Made by a program: the position numbers and the translations under genes. Source: Burkholderiaceae bacterium (lineage in GTDB: Bacteria; Pseudomonadota; Gammaproteobacteria; Burkholderiales; Burkholderiaceae_C). Taken from it: a stretch of DNA of 64,000 bases. The DNA lies in assembly GCA_024235995.1 (NCBI GenBank), contig JACKLI010000001.1:1984001-2048000 (forward strand). Reading direction: 5' to 3'. Below, piece by piece: positions 49,795 to 58,904 of this stretch. Each line of letters opens with the position of its first letter. Position 1 is the first letter of the stretch. The notes beneath the pieces are model-generated. The model was not told where the DNA came from, did not search any database, and saw only the letters and a program-made list of their open reading frames with translations.

Positions 49795-50490
49795 TCAGAT
49801 GTCGCCCGTCATCGGCGCGCGACGGGTGTCCGCGGGCGAGGCCGGCTCGCTGTCGGCGCTGCCGGTGCCGCCCAGGCGCACCGCGCTGGGCGCCGGCGTG
49901 TCGCGCGCCAGCACGCTGGACGAGCGCAGCATCATGGGCGCGGCGGCGGTGTCGGTGCCGGCGGCGGCCTTGTCGTCCAGCACGCGGCGTGCGCCATTGA
50001 AGCGCTTTTTCCAGTAGCTCTGGTCCATGCTTTCCACGCGCACCCGCGCACCCGAGCGCGGCGAGTGGATGAACTTGCCTTCGCCCAGGTAAATACCCAC
50101 GTGGCTGTAGGCGCGGCGCAGGGTGTTGAAGAACACCAGGTCGCCCGGCTGCAGCTCGGTCTTGTCGATCTTGTGCGCGGCGGCGGCCTGCTCCTCGGCG
50201 CGGCGCGGCAGCATCAGGCCCATGGCCTGCTCGTAGGTGGCGCGCACGAAGCCGCTGCAGTCGAAGCCCGTCTCGGCCGAATTGCCACCGCGCCGGTAGG
50301 GCACGCCGATGGCCGCCATCGCGCTCCTGACCAGGCTGCCGGCGCGGTCGGTGGCGTGCAGGATGGTGTCGCCCAGGCGTGTGGCGAGGCCTTTTTGTTG
50401 CAGGAATCCGTCCAGATCGTCTTGCGGCGGCGTCGCGTGGGCCAGGGGAGAGACAAGCACGGCGGCAGCAACGATCAGGGCTCTGAGCAT
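49795..50490 (-). CDS. C40 (NlpC/P60) family cell-wall peptidase
   Basis: A 231-residue exported enzyme predicted to cut peptidoglycan peptides (gamma-D-Glu-meso-DAP bonds). Signal peptide MLRALIVAAAVLVSPLAHA; the catalytic Cys is in TGFDCSGFV near 92, the His in SHVGIYLGEGKF near 148 and a further polar residue in the FIHSPRSG loop. Long Ala/Ser/Pro-rich tail after 190. A shorter start than the open frame is used because it gives a clean signal peptide. A GC-rich hairpin lies 17 bases upstream. It converges with def. Confidence 0.9.
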   Translation of the reverse strand: MLRALIVAAAVLVSPLAHATPPQDDLDGFLQQKGLATRLGDTILHATDRAGSLVRSAMAAIGVPYRRGGNSAETGFDCSGFVRATYEQAMGLMLPRRAEEQAAAAHKIDKTELQPGDLVFFNTLRRAYSHVGIYLGEGKFIHSPRSGARVRVESMDQSYWKKRFNGARRVLDDKAAAGTDTAAAPMMLRSSSVLARDTPAPSAVRLGGTGSADSEPASPADTRRAPMTGDI

Positions 50491-50753
50491 GTGTCTGGAC
50501 AGGCAGGGTGTCGGCGAACCGACACCGGGAAAAGGCAACCCATCGCCCATGGCGAGGGGTCTCGAACGATGAAGACGGCAAGACGCCCCAGGCGGAGCGG
50601 CCGACGGCGTAGTGTAGGCCATGCCCCGGCCTTGGCGGGTACGTGGCCTCGCTGAGGATTTGGGGTTTTCCCTGTAGGCAACAAGTTTTGCTTGCTTGGC
50701 GTGCAAGATGTCGCAGCATCAAGGCATGTGGGTTCTGACCGTGGAGGTGGACG

Positions 50754-51923
50754 ATGGGCATGGCCGCAAGCTTTCGGGCGCCGCGAGGCGCTGTCTCAGC
50801 CGTCCTGGCCGGTGCCCTGGCGCTGGTCGGCCTGGCTTCGGCCGCACGCGCCCAGGCTGTGGCGCCGCCGCGGGTGCAGACGGTGGCGGCGGGCCTGGAG
50901 CATCCGTGGGCGGTGGCCTTTTTGCCCGGCGGGCGCTTTCTGGTCACGGAGCGGCCTGGCCGCTTGCGCCTGATCGACGCCGACGGCAGCCTGCGGCCGC
51001 CGCTGGCCGGCCTGCCCGAGGTGGCCGCGGGCGGGCAGGGCGGCCTGCTGGACGTGGTCACCGACTCGGACTTCGCGCGCAACCGCACGATCTATTTTTG
51101 CTTCAGCGAGCCCGGTGCGGGCGGCACCAACGGCACGGCGCTGGCGCGCGCGCGGCTGGCCGAGGACGAGCGGCGGCTGGAGGACGTGCGCGTGATCTTC
51201 AGCCAGCAGCCCAAGGTGCGCAGCAGCTTGCACTTCGGCTGCCGCATCGCCCTGCGCCGGGTGGACGGCCGGCCCGACGGCACGCTGTTTTTGACCCTGG
51301 GCGAGCGCTTTTCGCAGCGCGATGCGGCGCAGCAGCTGGACAACGACCTGGGCAAGATCGTGCGGGTGGGCAAGGACGGCCGCGTGCCGCCCGACAACCC
51401 CTTTGTCGGCCAAGCGGGCGCGCGCCCCGAGATCTGGAGCTATGGCCACCGCAACGTGCAGGGCGCCGCGCTGGCACCCGATGGCACGCTGTGGACGCAC
51501 GAGCACGGCCCGATGGGCGGCGACGAGATCAACCTGCCCCAGGCGGGCAAGAACTACGGCTGGCCGCTGGTGAGCTTCGGCCTCAACTACGACGGCACGC
51601 CGGTGGGCACGGGCCAGAGCAGCGCGCCCGGCCTGGAGCCGCCGCTGCATCACTGGACGCCCTCGATCGCGCCCTCGGGCATGGCCTTCTTGACCAGCGA
51701 CCGCTACGGCCCGGCGTGGCGCGGCAACCTGTTCGTCGGCTCGCTGAAGTTCATGTACCTGGACCGCATCGAGCTGAAAGACGGCCGGGTGGTGGCCGAG
51801 CACAAGCTGCTGCAGGACGTGGGCCAGCGCATCCGCGACGTGCGCCAGGGGCCCGACGGCCTGCTCTACGTGCTGACCGACAGCCGCGATGGGCGCCTGC
51901 TCCGGTTGCTCCCCAATCCATAG
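50754..51923 (+). CDS. PQQ-dependent aldose sugar dehydrogenase family protein
   Basis: A 389-residue exported beta-propeller protein of the soluble glucose dehydrogenase/YliI type. Signal peptide ending near ASAARAQA (34). Markers are LEHPWAVAFLPGGRFLVTERPG, GGQGGLLDVV, SYGHRNVQG, HEHGPMGGDEIN, GKNYGWPLV and the late FVGSLKFMYLDRIEL. The cofactor-binding His and the calcium loop are present by pattern. It oxidises sugars or similar in the periplasm. GGAGG sits 6 bases before the ATG. Confidence 0.93.
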   Translation: MGMAASFRAPRGAVSAVLAGALALVGLASAARAQAVAPPRVQTVAAGLEHPWAVAFLPGGRFLVTERPGRLRLIDADGSLRPPLAGLPEVAAGGQGGLLDVVTDSDFARNRTIYFCFSEPGAGGTNGTALARARLAEDERRLEDVRVIFSQQPKVRSSLHFGCRIALRRVDGRPDGTLFLTLGERFSQRDAAQQLDNDLGKIVRVGKDGRVPPDNPFVGQAGARPEIWSYGHRNVQGAALAPDGTLWTHEHGPMGGDEINLPQAGKNYGWPLVSFGLNYDGTPVGTGQSSAPGLEPPLHHWTPSIAPSGMAFLTSDRYGPAWRGNLFVGSLKFMYLDRIELKDGRVVAEHKLLQDVGQRIRDVRQGPDGLLYVLTDSRDGRLLRLLPNP

Positions 51924-51962
51924 CTTATGACGCTTGATCGGCGCCGGCTACAAATGAATTTG
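51922..51962. repeat. Intergenic TAGC...GCTA repeat
   Basis: TAGCTTATGACGCTTG-GGCGCCGGCTA, an imperfect hairpin of the type found also near 56220 and 63720. It begins inside the stop codon of the sugar dehydrogenase gene. Confidence 0.45.
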
Positions 51963-51987
51963 GTCAATAAAACGGCGTCGCGCCGGC

Positions 51988-53040
51988 CTACTTGAAGCCC
52001 ACCCGGTCCAGCATCTGCTGCACCTGCACCTGGTGCTCGCCCACCTTGCCGACGGGAATGGTCTCGGCCTTGAAGCTGCCGCTGCCGCCGGTCATGGCCT
52101 TGAGGGCGGGGTTGTCGGTCACCACGCCCTTGGCCACCGGCCATTCGTTGTTGCCGTTGGCGAAGTAGTTCTGTGCCGTGGGGCTGGCCAGGTATTCGAG
52201 AAACCTGACGGCGTTGCCCGGGTGCTTGGCGTGGCGCGCCACGGCCGCGCCGGCGATGTTGACGTGCGTGCCCCAGCTGGCCTGGTTGGGAAACACCACG
52301 CCCACCTTCTCGGCCACCTGGCGGTCCTCGGGCTTGGCCGAGCGCATCAGCCGCGCCAGGTAGTAGCTGTTGGTGACCGCGATCTGGCATTCGCCCGCCG
52401 CCACGGCCTTGATCTGGTCGGTGTCGCCGCCCTTGGGGGCGCGCGCCATGTTGGCCACCATGCCCTTCAGCCAGGCCTCGGTCTTCTCGGGGCCCATGTG
52501 CTCCAGCTGCGCGCCGAACAGGCTCAGGTTGTAGGGGTGCGAGCCGCTGCGGATGCACAGCTTGCCCTTGTTCCTGGCGTCGCCCAGGTCGGCGTAGCTG
52601 GCCACGTCGGCCGGCTGCACGCGCACCTTGTCGTAGACGATGACGCGCGCCCGGGTCGAGAAGCCGAACCACGGGATGCCGCCGTCGGCCGCCGGCTGGG
52701 CGCGCAGGCTGGCCGGGATGGCCTCGTCCAGCAGCTTGGAGCGGACCGGCTGGAACAGCCCGTCGTGCTCGCCGCGCCACAGGCGCGCGGCGTCCACCAG
52801 CAGGATCACGTCGGCCGGCGAGGCGCTGCCCTCGGCCTTCAGGCGCGCGATGATGCCGGCGTCGTCGGCGTCGACGCGGTTGATCTTGATGCCCGTGGCC
52901 TGGGTGAAGCCGTCGTACAGCTGCTCGTCCGACGCGTAGTGGCGCGCCGAATACAGGTTGAGGACGGCGGGCTCTTGCGCGTGCGCCGCGCCGGCGGCCA
53001 GGGCGGCCGTGGCGGCGGCCAGGAGAAGCAGTTTTTTCAT
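51988..53040 (-). CDS. Iron(III) ABC transporter substrate-binding protein (FbpA/FutA type)
   Basis: A 350-residue periplasmic protein with a signal peptide (MKKLLLLAAATAALAAGAAHA). It matches Fe3+-binding transferrin-like proteins: LNLYSARHYASDEQLYDGF at the mature start, GIKINRVDADDAGIIARLKAEG, TRARVIVYDK and VTNSYYLARL, where the paired tyrosines that hold iron are found. It is behind a perfect Fur box and so is repressed by iron. No permease or ATPase gene follows in the window; these may lie elsewhere. Confidence 0.93.
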   Translation of the reverse strand: MKKLLLLAAATAALAAGAAHAQEPAVLNLYSARHYASDEQLYDGFTQATGIKINRVDADDAGIIARLKAEGSASPADVILLVDAARLWRGEHDGLFQPVRSKLLDEAIPASLRAQPAADGGIPWFGFSTRARVIVYDKVRVQPADVASYADLGDARNKGKLCIRSGSHPYNLSLFGAQLEHMGPEKTEAWLKGMVANMARAPKGGDTDQIKAVAAGECQIAVTNSYYLARLMRSAKPEDRQVAEKVGVVFPNQASWGTHVNIAGAAVARHAKHPGNAVRFLEYLASPTAQNYFANGNNEWPVAKGVVTDNPALKAMTGGSGSFKAETIPVGKVGEHQVQVQQMLDRVGFK

Positions 53041-53100
53041 GTTCAAGCGGGTTTCGAGGGAGAAGGGGCGGCCGATTGGCCATGCCCACATCCTAACTCA

Positions 53101-53119
53101 AACGAGAATGGTTCTCGTT
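53101..53119. promoter_or_regulatory. Fur box
   Basis: AACGAGAATGGTTCTCGTT, a 19-bp inverted repeat (8-bp arms, perfect) close to the Fur consensus. It lies 61 bases before the iron-binding protein gene. A TAGGAT -10 lies on that strand at 53090-53095, so the box covers the -35 region. Confidence 0.88.
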
Positions 53120-53158
53120 CTGATGTGTGTCAAGCAACCCTTGCGGCAGGCGGGCCGC

Positions 53159-53189
53159 AAAAAAAGGGCTGATCTTGCGATCAGCCCTT
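53159..53189 (-). terminator. Terminator downstream of the phasin gene
   Basis: AAGGGCTGATC-GCAA-GATCAGCCCTT followed by a run of T (seven A on the + strand). It insulates the phasin transcript from the iron gene. Confidence 0.85.
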
Positions 53190-53265
53190 GAAGGGATCCC
53201 TGAGCCCGCGAGGGGCTGCGAAAGGATCCGAGGAGACAAGCGTTCGGGTGCTCGGGTCACCCAGG

Positions 53266-53337
53266 AACAAGGGCACGTACCGGAGGGCGTGCCTGCCCTT
53301 GTTGCTGGGCGCTCGGCCGGCCGGGGCAGGCCGAGCG
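53266..53337. other. Two GC-rich hairpins downstream of the phasin gene
   Basis: AACAAGGG.../...CCCTTGTT (53266-53303) and CGCTCGGCC/GGCCGAGCG (53310-53337) lie between the phasin stop and its terminator. They lack T runs and may stabilise the mRNA 3' end. No gene fits here. Confidence 0.4.
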
Positions 53338-53378
53338 TCATGCCGGGCGCCGGGTGAGGGCGCGCCGGCGGCGGTCGA

Positions 53379-53933
53379 TCAGCGCTTCTTGGCGGTCACG
53401 ACGGTGGCGTTCTTCGCGGCGTTGGTGGCGCTGGTGGCCACGGCGTTGAAGTTGGCTTCGGCCATGTCCGAGGCTTGCTTGACGGCCTTTTGCACCGATT
53501 CGAAGGCGTTGTTGGCGGCAGCCACGGCGCTCTTCATCATGGCGACGGCGGTGTCGGAGCCGGCGGGGGCGTTCTTGGCGGCGCTGTCCACCAGCGAGGC
53601 GAACTGGGCCTGGCCTTCGGCCACGCGGGTTTCAAAGGCCTTGCTGAATTCGCTGCTGGTGCCGGAAGCGATGTCGTACAGATGACGGCTGTAGGCGGCG
53701 GCCTTCTCGGCCAGGGGCTGGAACAGGCTGGCCTGGATGCTCAGCAGCTCTTGCGCGTCCTTGACGGACAGCAGCGCCTGGGCGTGGGACTGCGACTCGG
53801 TCAGCGCGGCCTTGGTGGCTTGCAGGTTCAGCTCGACCAGCTTCTCGACGCCTTCGAAGGCCTTGTTGGTCAGGCCGTTGAGGGTCTCGAGGTTGGCTTT
53901 TTGCGAGGCGACGAATTGCTCGGGGGTCAGCAT
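53379..53933 (-). CDS. phaP: Phasin family protein (PHA granule associated)
   Basis: A 184-residue amphipathic helical protein of the phasin family that coats polyhydroxyalkanoate granules. [18 protein letters not shown] at the start and the long helices ([37 protein letters not shown]) fit it; the end is Ala-rich with basic residues (TVVTAKKR). No Cys or transmembrane segments. AGGAGA is 9 bases before the ATG. It indicates that the organism stores PHA; phaC is not in the window. Confidence 0.93.
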   Translation of the reverse strand: MLTPEQFVASQKANLETLNGLTNKAFEGVEKLVELNLQATKAALTESQSHAQALLSVKDAQELLSIQASLFQPLAEKAAAYSRHLYDIASGTSSEFSKAFETRVAEGQAQFASLVDSAAKNAPAGSDTAVAMMKSAVAAANNAFESVQKAVKQASDMAEANFNAVATSATNAAKNATVVTAKKR

Positions 53934-54203
53934 GATGGAAATCTCCTGGTAACGGTGGAAAAGGTTGATAGAGATGCCGCCTTCAACCGCTACTTCTTTA
54001 TGTTGCAGTGCAGCATGGGACGAATTTTAGGGATTTCCCGAATCAAATCAAGGCATTTTGCGGCGCCGCGGCGCTTTTAGGTGCGACGGTCTAACACGGC
54101 CGGGCGCGGCAGGAGGCCGCTGGCAGAATGGCGGGCCATGGCGTGCAGGTGCCGGCCATGCGGCCGGCTGCGCCTGCAGCCCTTGAACCTTCCCCCCGTC
54201 ACC

Positions 54204-54923
54204 ATGTCCCAGCTGCATGCCCCCATCGCCGATCCGGCCAGCGTCGACGCCGCGATCGAGAACCGCTTTTGCGTGCGCGCCTTCGCGCCCACGCCAGTGC
54301 CGCGCGCGACCGTGGCCGACATCCTGCGCGTGGCCGCGCGCGCGCCCTCGGGCACCAATGCCCAGCCCTGGCAGGTGTACGTGCTGCAGGGCGCCAGCCG
54401 CGACGCGCTGGTGGACAAGGTGTGCGCGGCCTACGACGCGGGCTATGCCGACCCGCAGGTGGCCGCGCGCTACCGCGAGGAGTACGACTACTACCCCAGC
54501 CAGTGGATCGAGCCCTACCTGGGCCGCCGGCGCCAGAACGGCTGGAGCCTGTACGGCCTGCTGGGCATCGCCAAGGGCGACAAGGACCGGATGCACGCGC
54601 AGCACCGGCGCAACTTCCGCTTCTTCGACGCGCCGGTGGGCCTCATCTTCACCATCCACCGCGCGATGGGGGTGGGCTCGCTGCTGGACTACGGCATGTT
54701 CATGCAGAACATCATGGTGGCCGCGCGCGCCCGCGGCCTGCACACCTGCCCGCAGGCGGCGTGGAACCACTACGGCTCCATCATCCTGCCGCACGTGGGC
54801 GCGGGGGCCGACGAGAAGCTGGTGTGCGGCATGGCGCTGGGCTGGCCCGACGCCGCGGCGCCGGTCAACGGCTTCGAGACGCCGCGCGAGGGCGTCGAAG
54901 GCTTCACGCGCTGGCTCGATTGA
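54204..54923 (+). CDS. Nitroreductase family protein
   Basis: A 239-residue FMN-dependent oxidoreductase. ENRFCVRAFAPTPVP, ILRVAARAPSGTNAQPWQVYVL and a late GLHTCPQAAWNHYG mark the nitroreductase fold. Members reduce nitro groups and quinones with NAD(P)H. I use ATG 54204 as the start; the frame is open further upstream without similarity. It precedes pncB by about 60 bases on the same strand. Confidence 0.9.
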   Translation: MSQLHAPIADPASVDAAIENRFCVRAFAPTPVPRATVADILRVAARAPSGTNAQPWQVYVLQGASRDALVDKVCAAYDAGYADPQVAARYREEYDYYPSQWIEPYLGRRRQNGWSLYGLLGIAKGDKDRMHAQHRRNFRFFDAPVGLIFTIHRAMGVGSLLDYGMFMQNIMVAARARGLHTCPQAAWNHYGSIILPHVGAGADEKLVCGMALGWPDAAAPVNGFETPREGVEGFTRWLD

Positions 54924-54983
54924 GCCCGCGGCCGGGCGCTACACTGGGCCACGACACCCAGACCGATGAGAGACAAGCCCGCC

Positions 54984-56213
54984 ATGATCATTGAAAGCCT
55001 GCTCGACACCGACCTGTACAAGTTCACCATGATGCAGGCCGTGCTGCATCAGTTTCCGGGCGCCGAGGTCGAGTACAAGTTCAAGTGCCGCACGCCCGGC
55101 GTGCAGCTGACGCCCTACATTCACGAGATCCACGACGAGCTGCGCTCGCTGTGCAGCCTGCGCTTTGCCGAGGACGAGCTGGCCTACATGCGCGGCATGC
55201 GCTTCATCAAGAGCGACTTCATCGACTTCCTGGGCCTGTTTCGCCTGAGCGAAAAGCACATCACGCTGACGCCGCAGGACAACGGCGAGATCGACATCCG
55301 CGTGCGCGGGCCGTGGCTGCACACCATCCTGTTCGAGATCCCGGTGCTGGCCATCATCAGCGAGGTCTACTTCCGCAACACGCAGCCCAGGCTGGACCTG
55401 GCCGAGGGCCGCCGCCGCCTGGCGGCCAAGATCGAGCTGATGAAGGCGCCGGGCCTGGAGCAGCTGAAGATCGCCGACTACGGCACGCGCCGGCGCTTTT
55501 CGCGCGTCTGGCAGCGCGAGGTGCTGCAGACCCTGCAGCAGCGCCTGGGCACCGGCGACGCGGGCCAGCTCACCGGCACCAGCAACGTGCTGTTCGCCAA
55601 GGAGCTGGGCCTGCGCCCCATGGGCACCATGGCGCACGAATACCTGCAGGCCTGCCAGGCGCTGGGCCCGCGCCTGCGCGACACGCAGGTGTTCGGCTTC
55701 GAGAAGTGGGCGCAGGAGTACCGGGGCGACCTGGGGATCGCGCTGTCCGACGTGTACGGCATGAACGCCTTCCTGCGCGACTTCGACATGTACTTCTGCA
55801 AGCTGTTCGACGGCGCGCGCCACGACTCGGGCGACCCCTTTTTGTGGGGCGAGCGCATGATCGAGCACTACAAGGCCAACCGGTGCGACCCGCGCACCAA
55901 GACCCTGATCTTCAGCGACGGCCTGACCATTCCGCGCTGCATCGAGCTGTTCGAGCGCTTTCACGGCCGCGTGCAGGTGGCCTTCGGCGTGGGCACCAAC
56001 CTGACCAACGACGTCGGCCCCAACGCCCTGCAGCTGGTGCTGAAGATGGTGCAGTGCAACGGCCAGCCGGTGGCCAAGATATCGGACACCCCCGGCAAGA
56101 CCATGGTGGAGGACGAGGGCTACCTGAGCTACCTGCGCCAGGTGTTCGACCTGCCGGCGCCGCCCACGCCCGGCAGCGGCCCGGTCATCCGCACCGCGCC
56201 GGTGATGCTCTGA
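54984..56213 (+). CDS. pncB: Nicotinate phosphoribosyltransferase
   Basis: Makes nicotinate mononucleotide from nicotinate and PRPP in the NAD salvage pathway. The 409-residue protein starts [20 protein letters not shown], the family start; other marks are [14 protein letters not shown] with the conserved phosphate binding, [21 protein letters not shown] (His near 216 phosphorylated in the cycle), and [18 protein letters not shown] 54966 is in frame but earlier than the family start. A repeat-like segment follows the stop. Confidence 0.96.
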   Translation: MIIESLLDTDLYKFTMMQAVLHQFPGAEVEYKFKCRTPGVQLTPYIHEIHDELRSLCSLRFAEDELAYMRGMRFIKSDFIDFLGLFRLSEKHITLTPQDNGEIDIRVRGPWLHTILFEIPVLAIISEVYFRNTQPRLDLAEGRRRLAAKIELMKAPGLEQLKIADYGTRRRFSRVWQREVLQTLQQRLGTGDAGQLTGTSNVLFAKELGLRPMGTMAHEYLQACQALGPRLRDTQVFGFEKWAQEYRGDLGIALSDVYGMNAFLRDFDMYFCKLFDGARHDSGDPFLWGERMIEHYKANRCDPRTKTLIFSDGLTIPRCIELFERFHGRVQVAFGVGTNLTNDVGPNALQLVLKMVQCNGQPVAKISDTPGKTMVEDEGYLSYLRQVFDLPAPPTPGSGPVIRTAPVML

Positions 56214-56262
56214 TACTACTTTTTTTATAGCTGTTGGCGCATGTTCCATGAGCGCCATGGCC
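56214..56262. repeat. Intergenic repeat TATAGCTGTTGGCGC...GCGCC
   Basis: An AT-rich run of T is followed by TATAGCTGTTGGCGC and, after 11 bases, GCGCC, forming a short stem. It fits the other TAGC repeats here and reaches into the earliest possible start codons of the antiporter gene. Confidence 0.5.
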
Positions 56263-56277
56263 CGATTCAATCTGAAA

Positions 56278-57735
56278 ATGACCATGACCCCCGCTTTCTG
56301 CCTCGCTTCTCGACCGCCGCGTCGGCGCATGGCGCTGGCGCCCGCGTGGTGCTTGCTGCCCGTCCTGCTGGCGCTGGCCGCGCCCGCCCACGCGGCCGAG
56401 CTGGACGGACGCCAGCTGTCGGCGCTGTGGGGCCTGCCCTTCGTCGGCATCCTGCTGTCGATCGCGGTCTGGCCGCTGGTCGGCCCGCACTTCTGGCACC
56501 ACCATTTCGGCAAGATCGCCGCCGCCTGGTCGCTGGCCTTTTTGCTGCCGTTCGCGGGGGTGTTCGGCGCGCACACGGCGCTGGCCGGCCTGGTGCACGC
56601 GCTGCTGGCCGAATACATCCCTTTCATCCTGCTGCTGGTGGCGCTGTTCACCGTCTCGGGCGGCATCTACATCCGCGGCAACCTGCACGGCACGCCGCAG
56701 CTCAACGTGGCCATGCTGTTGATCGGCGGCGTGCTGGCCAGCTTCATGGGCACCACGGGCGCGTCCATGCTCTTGATCCGCCCGCTGATCCGCGCCAACG
56801 ACAACCGGCCCGGCTGCGCGCACGTGGTGGTGTTCTTCATCTTCATCGTCAGCAACATCGGCGGCTCGCTCACGCCGCTGGGCGACCCGCCGCTGTTCCT
56901 GGGCTTTCTCAAGGGCGTGACCTTCTTCTGGACGGTGGACCACGTGTTCAAGGAAACGCTGTTCCTGGCGGCCATCCTGCTGGCGCTGTTCTACGCCATC
57001 GACCGCCACCTGTACCGCAAGCACGGCGTGACGCGGCCCGACCCCACGCCCGACACGCCCACGTTCGGCTTCGACGGCGCCATCAACTTCGTGCTGCTGG
57101 GCGCGGTGGTGGCGCTGGTGCTGATGAGCGGCGTCTGGGCGAGCCCGGTGTCGTTCGACGTCATGGGCACCGCCGTCGGCCTGCCGGGCCTGGTGCGCGA
57201 CGTGGGCCTGGTGGTGGTCACCGGGGTGTCGATCGCCATCACGCCGCGCGCGGTGCACGAGTCCAACCAGTTCGACTGGGGCCCCATGCAGGAGGTGGCC
57301 AAGCTGTTCGCCGGCATCTTCCTGACCATCATCCCGGTCATCGCCATGCTGCAGGCCGGCGTGGACGGGCCCTTCGGCGCCATCGTGCGCGCGGTCACCC
57401 GCGCCGACGGCACGCCCAACCCGGCGGCCTACTTCTGGGCCACCGGCGCGCTCAGCTCCTTCCTGGACAACGCGCCGACCTACCTGGTGTTCTTCAACAC
57501 CGCCGGCGGCGACGCCGCGCACCTGATGGGCCCCATGGCCGCCACCCTGGCGGCCATCAGCGCCGGCGCCGTGTTCATGGGCGCCAACACCTACATCGGC
57601 AACGCGCCCAACCTGATGGTCAAGGCCATCGCCGAGGACCGCGGCGTGAAGATGCCCAGCTTCTTCGGCTACATGGCCTGGAGCGGGGGCATCCTGATTC
57701 CGCTGTTCCTGCTCGTCACCTGGATCTTCTTCTGA
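56278..57735 (+). CDS. Sodium:proton antiporter of the CitMHS/NhaD-like superfamily
   Basis: A 485-residue membrane transporter with about twelve segments and an N-terminal signal (cleavage near AAPAHA). IYIRGNLHGTPQLNVAMLLIGG, TTGASMLLIRPLIRAND, SNIGGSLTPLGDPPLFLGFL and the late SSFLDNAPTYLVFFN are the marks of the ion transporter superfamily; the paired SNIGGSLTPLGDPP and NAPT motifs are the probable ion-binding hairpins. I start at ATG 56278; earlier ATGs (56248, 56257) fall in the repeat. The next gene starts 1 base after the stop. Confidence 0.85.
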   Translation: MTMTPAFCLASRPPRRRMALAPAWCLLPVLLALAAPAHAAELDGRQLSALWGLPFVGILLSIAVWPLVGPHFWHHHFGKIAAAWSLAFLLPFAGVFGAHTALAGLVHALLAEYIPFILLLVALFTVSGGIYIRGNLHGTPQLNVAMLLIGGVLASFMGTTGASMLLIRPLIRANDNRPGCAHVVVFFIFIVSNIGGSLTPLGDPPLFLGFLKGVTFFWTVDHVFKETLFLAAILLALFYAIDRHLYRKHGVTRPDPTPDTPTFGFDGAINFVLLGAVVALVLMSGVWASPVSFDVMGTAVGLPGLVRDVGLVVVTGVSIAITPRAVHESNQFDWGPMQEVAKLFAGIFLTIIPVIAMLQAGVDGPFGAIVRAVTRADGTPNPAAYFWATGALSSFLDNAPTYLVFFNTAGGDAAHLMGPMAATLAAISAGAVFMGANTYIGNAPNLMVKAIAEDRGVKMPSFFGYMAWSGGILIPLFLLVTWIFF

Positions 57736-57736
57736 C

Positions 57737-58873
57737 ATGCCGGAGCACGCCCCGCTCATCATCGACATCGCCGGCACCGCGCTGGCCGACGTGGACCGCC
57801 AGCGTCTGGCGCACCCGCTGGTGGGCGGTCTGATCCTGTTCGCGCGCAACTGGGAAAGCCGCGCGCAGCTGACGGCCCTGTGCGCGGCCGTCAAGCGCGT
57901 GCGGAGCGACCTGCTGATCGCGGTCGACCACGAAGGCGGGCGCGTGCAGCGCTTTCGCACCGACGGCTTCACCCACCTGCCGCCCATGCGCCGCCTGGGC
58001 GAGCTGTGGATGCAGGACGCCATGCGCGCGCAGGACGCCGCCACCGCCTGCGGCCACGTGCTGGGCGCCGAGCTGCGCGCCTGCGGGGTCGATCTGAGCT
58101 TTGCGCCCGTGCTCGACCTGGATTGGCAAATCATGACCCCCACGCCAGCGCATGCGCTGGCTGCCCCCAAAGGGGACGCGGGAAGCTTGGGGCGGCCCGG
58201 CGCTTCCCGTTCCGGCGTGATCGGCGACCGCGCCTTTCATGCTGATGCCCGCGTGGTCACCCTGCTGGCCAAGGGCCTGATGCACGGCCTGCTGCTGGCG
58301 GGTATGGCGCACTGCGGCAAGCACTTTCCCGGCCACGGCTTCGTCGCAGCCGACTCGCACACCGACGTGCCGCGCGACACGCGCTCGCTCAAGGCCATCC
58401 TGCAGGACGACGCCGCGCCCTACGGCTGGCTGGCCTGCAGCCTGCGCGCCGTCATGCCGGCGCACGTGATCTACAGCAAGGTGGACCGCCGCCCGGCTGG
58501 CTTCTCGACGCGCTGGCTGCAGGCCATCCTGCGTGAGCAGCTGGGCTTCGACGGCGCCATCGTCAGCGACGACCTGAGCATGGCTGGCGCGCGCCAGATC
58601 GAAGGGCGCACCGTCAGCCCGGCCGAGGCCGTGCTGGCCGCGCTGGACGCGGGCTGCGACCTCGCCCTGCTGTGCAACCAGTCGCTGGGGCAGGGCGCGG
58701 TGATCGACGACACCATCGACGCGCTGGCGCAGGCGCAGCTGCAAGGTCGCTGGCAGCCCAGCCCGGCCAGCGCCCAGCGCCGCATGGCCTTGTTGCCCGT
58801 GGGTGCGGCGCCCGACTGGGATGCGCTGATGCGCACGCCGGCCTATATTCATGCCCTGGAGCGCCTGCCTTGA
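57737..58873 (+). CDS. nagZ: Beta-N-acetylhexosaminidase NagZ with an in-frame insertion
   Basis: Cytoplasmic enzyme of cell-wall recycling that removes GlcNAc from anhydromuropeptides. The 378-residue chain has the GH3 marks AVDHEGGRVQRF, KHFPGHG with the His/Asp catalytic loop and SDDLSMAGA with the nucleophile Asp. Residues 131-158, between DLDW and SGVIGDRAF, are extra relative to the family (which normally reads DLDWGxSGVIGDR); they come from a repeat-like 84-bp segment that keeps the frame. The other motifs are intact, but the insertion is near the active-site face, so activity should be viewed with care. Confidence 0.92.
   Translation: MPEHAPLIIDIAGTALADVDRQRLAHPLVGGLILFARNWESRAQLTALCAAVKRVRSDLLIAVDHEGGRVQRFRTDGFTHLPPMRRLGELWMQDAMRAQDAATACGHVLGAELRACGVDLSFAPVLDLDWQIMTPTPAHALAAPKGDAGSLGRPGASRSGVIGDRAFHADARVVTLLAKGLMHGLLLAGMAHCGKHFPGHGFVAADSHTDVPRDTRSLKAILQDDAAPYGWLACSLRAVMPAHVIYSKVDRRPAGFSTRWLQAILREQLGFDGAIVSDDLSMAGARQIEGRTVSPAEAVLAALDAGCDLALLCNQSLGQGAVIDDTIDALAQAQLQGRWQPSPASAQRRMALLPVGAAPDWDALMRTPAYIHALERLP
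58127..58210 (+). repeat. Repeat-like 84-bp insertion inside nagZ
   Basis: Holds a perfect 16-bp palindrome CCAGCGCATGCGCTGG (58145-58160) and a CCCCCAAAGGGG pair-type stretch followed by GCTTGGGGCGGCC. Length is a multiple of three; the encoded residues have no family counterpart. Confidence 0.6.
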
Positions 58874-58904
58874 ACTTGTGGCCCCGGCCCGCATCTGAAT
58901 CACC

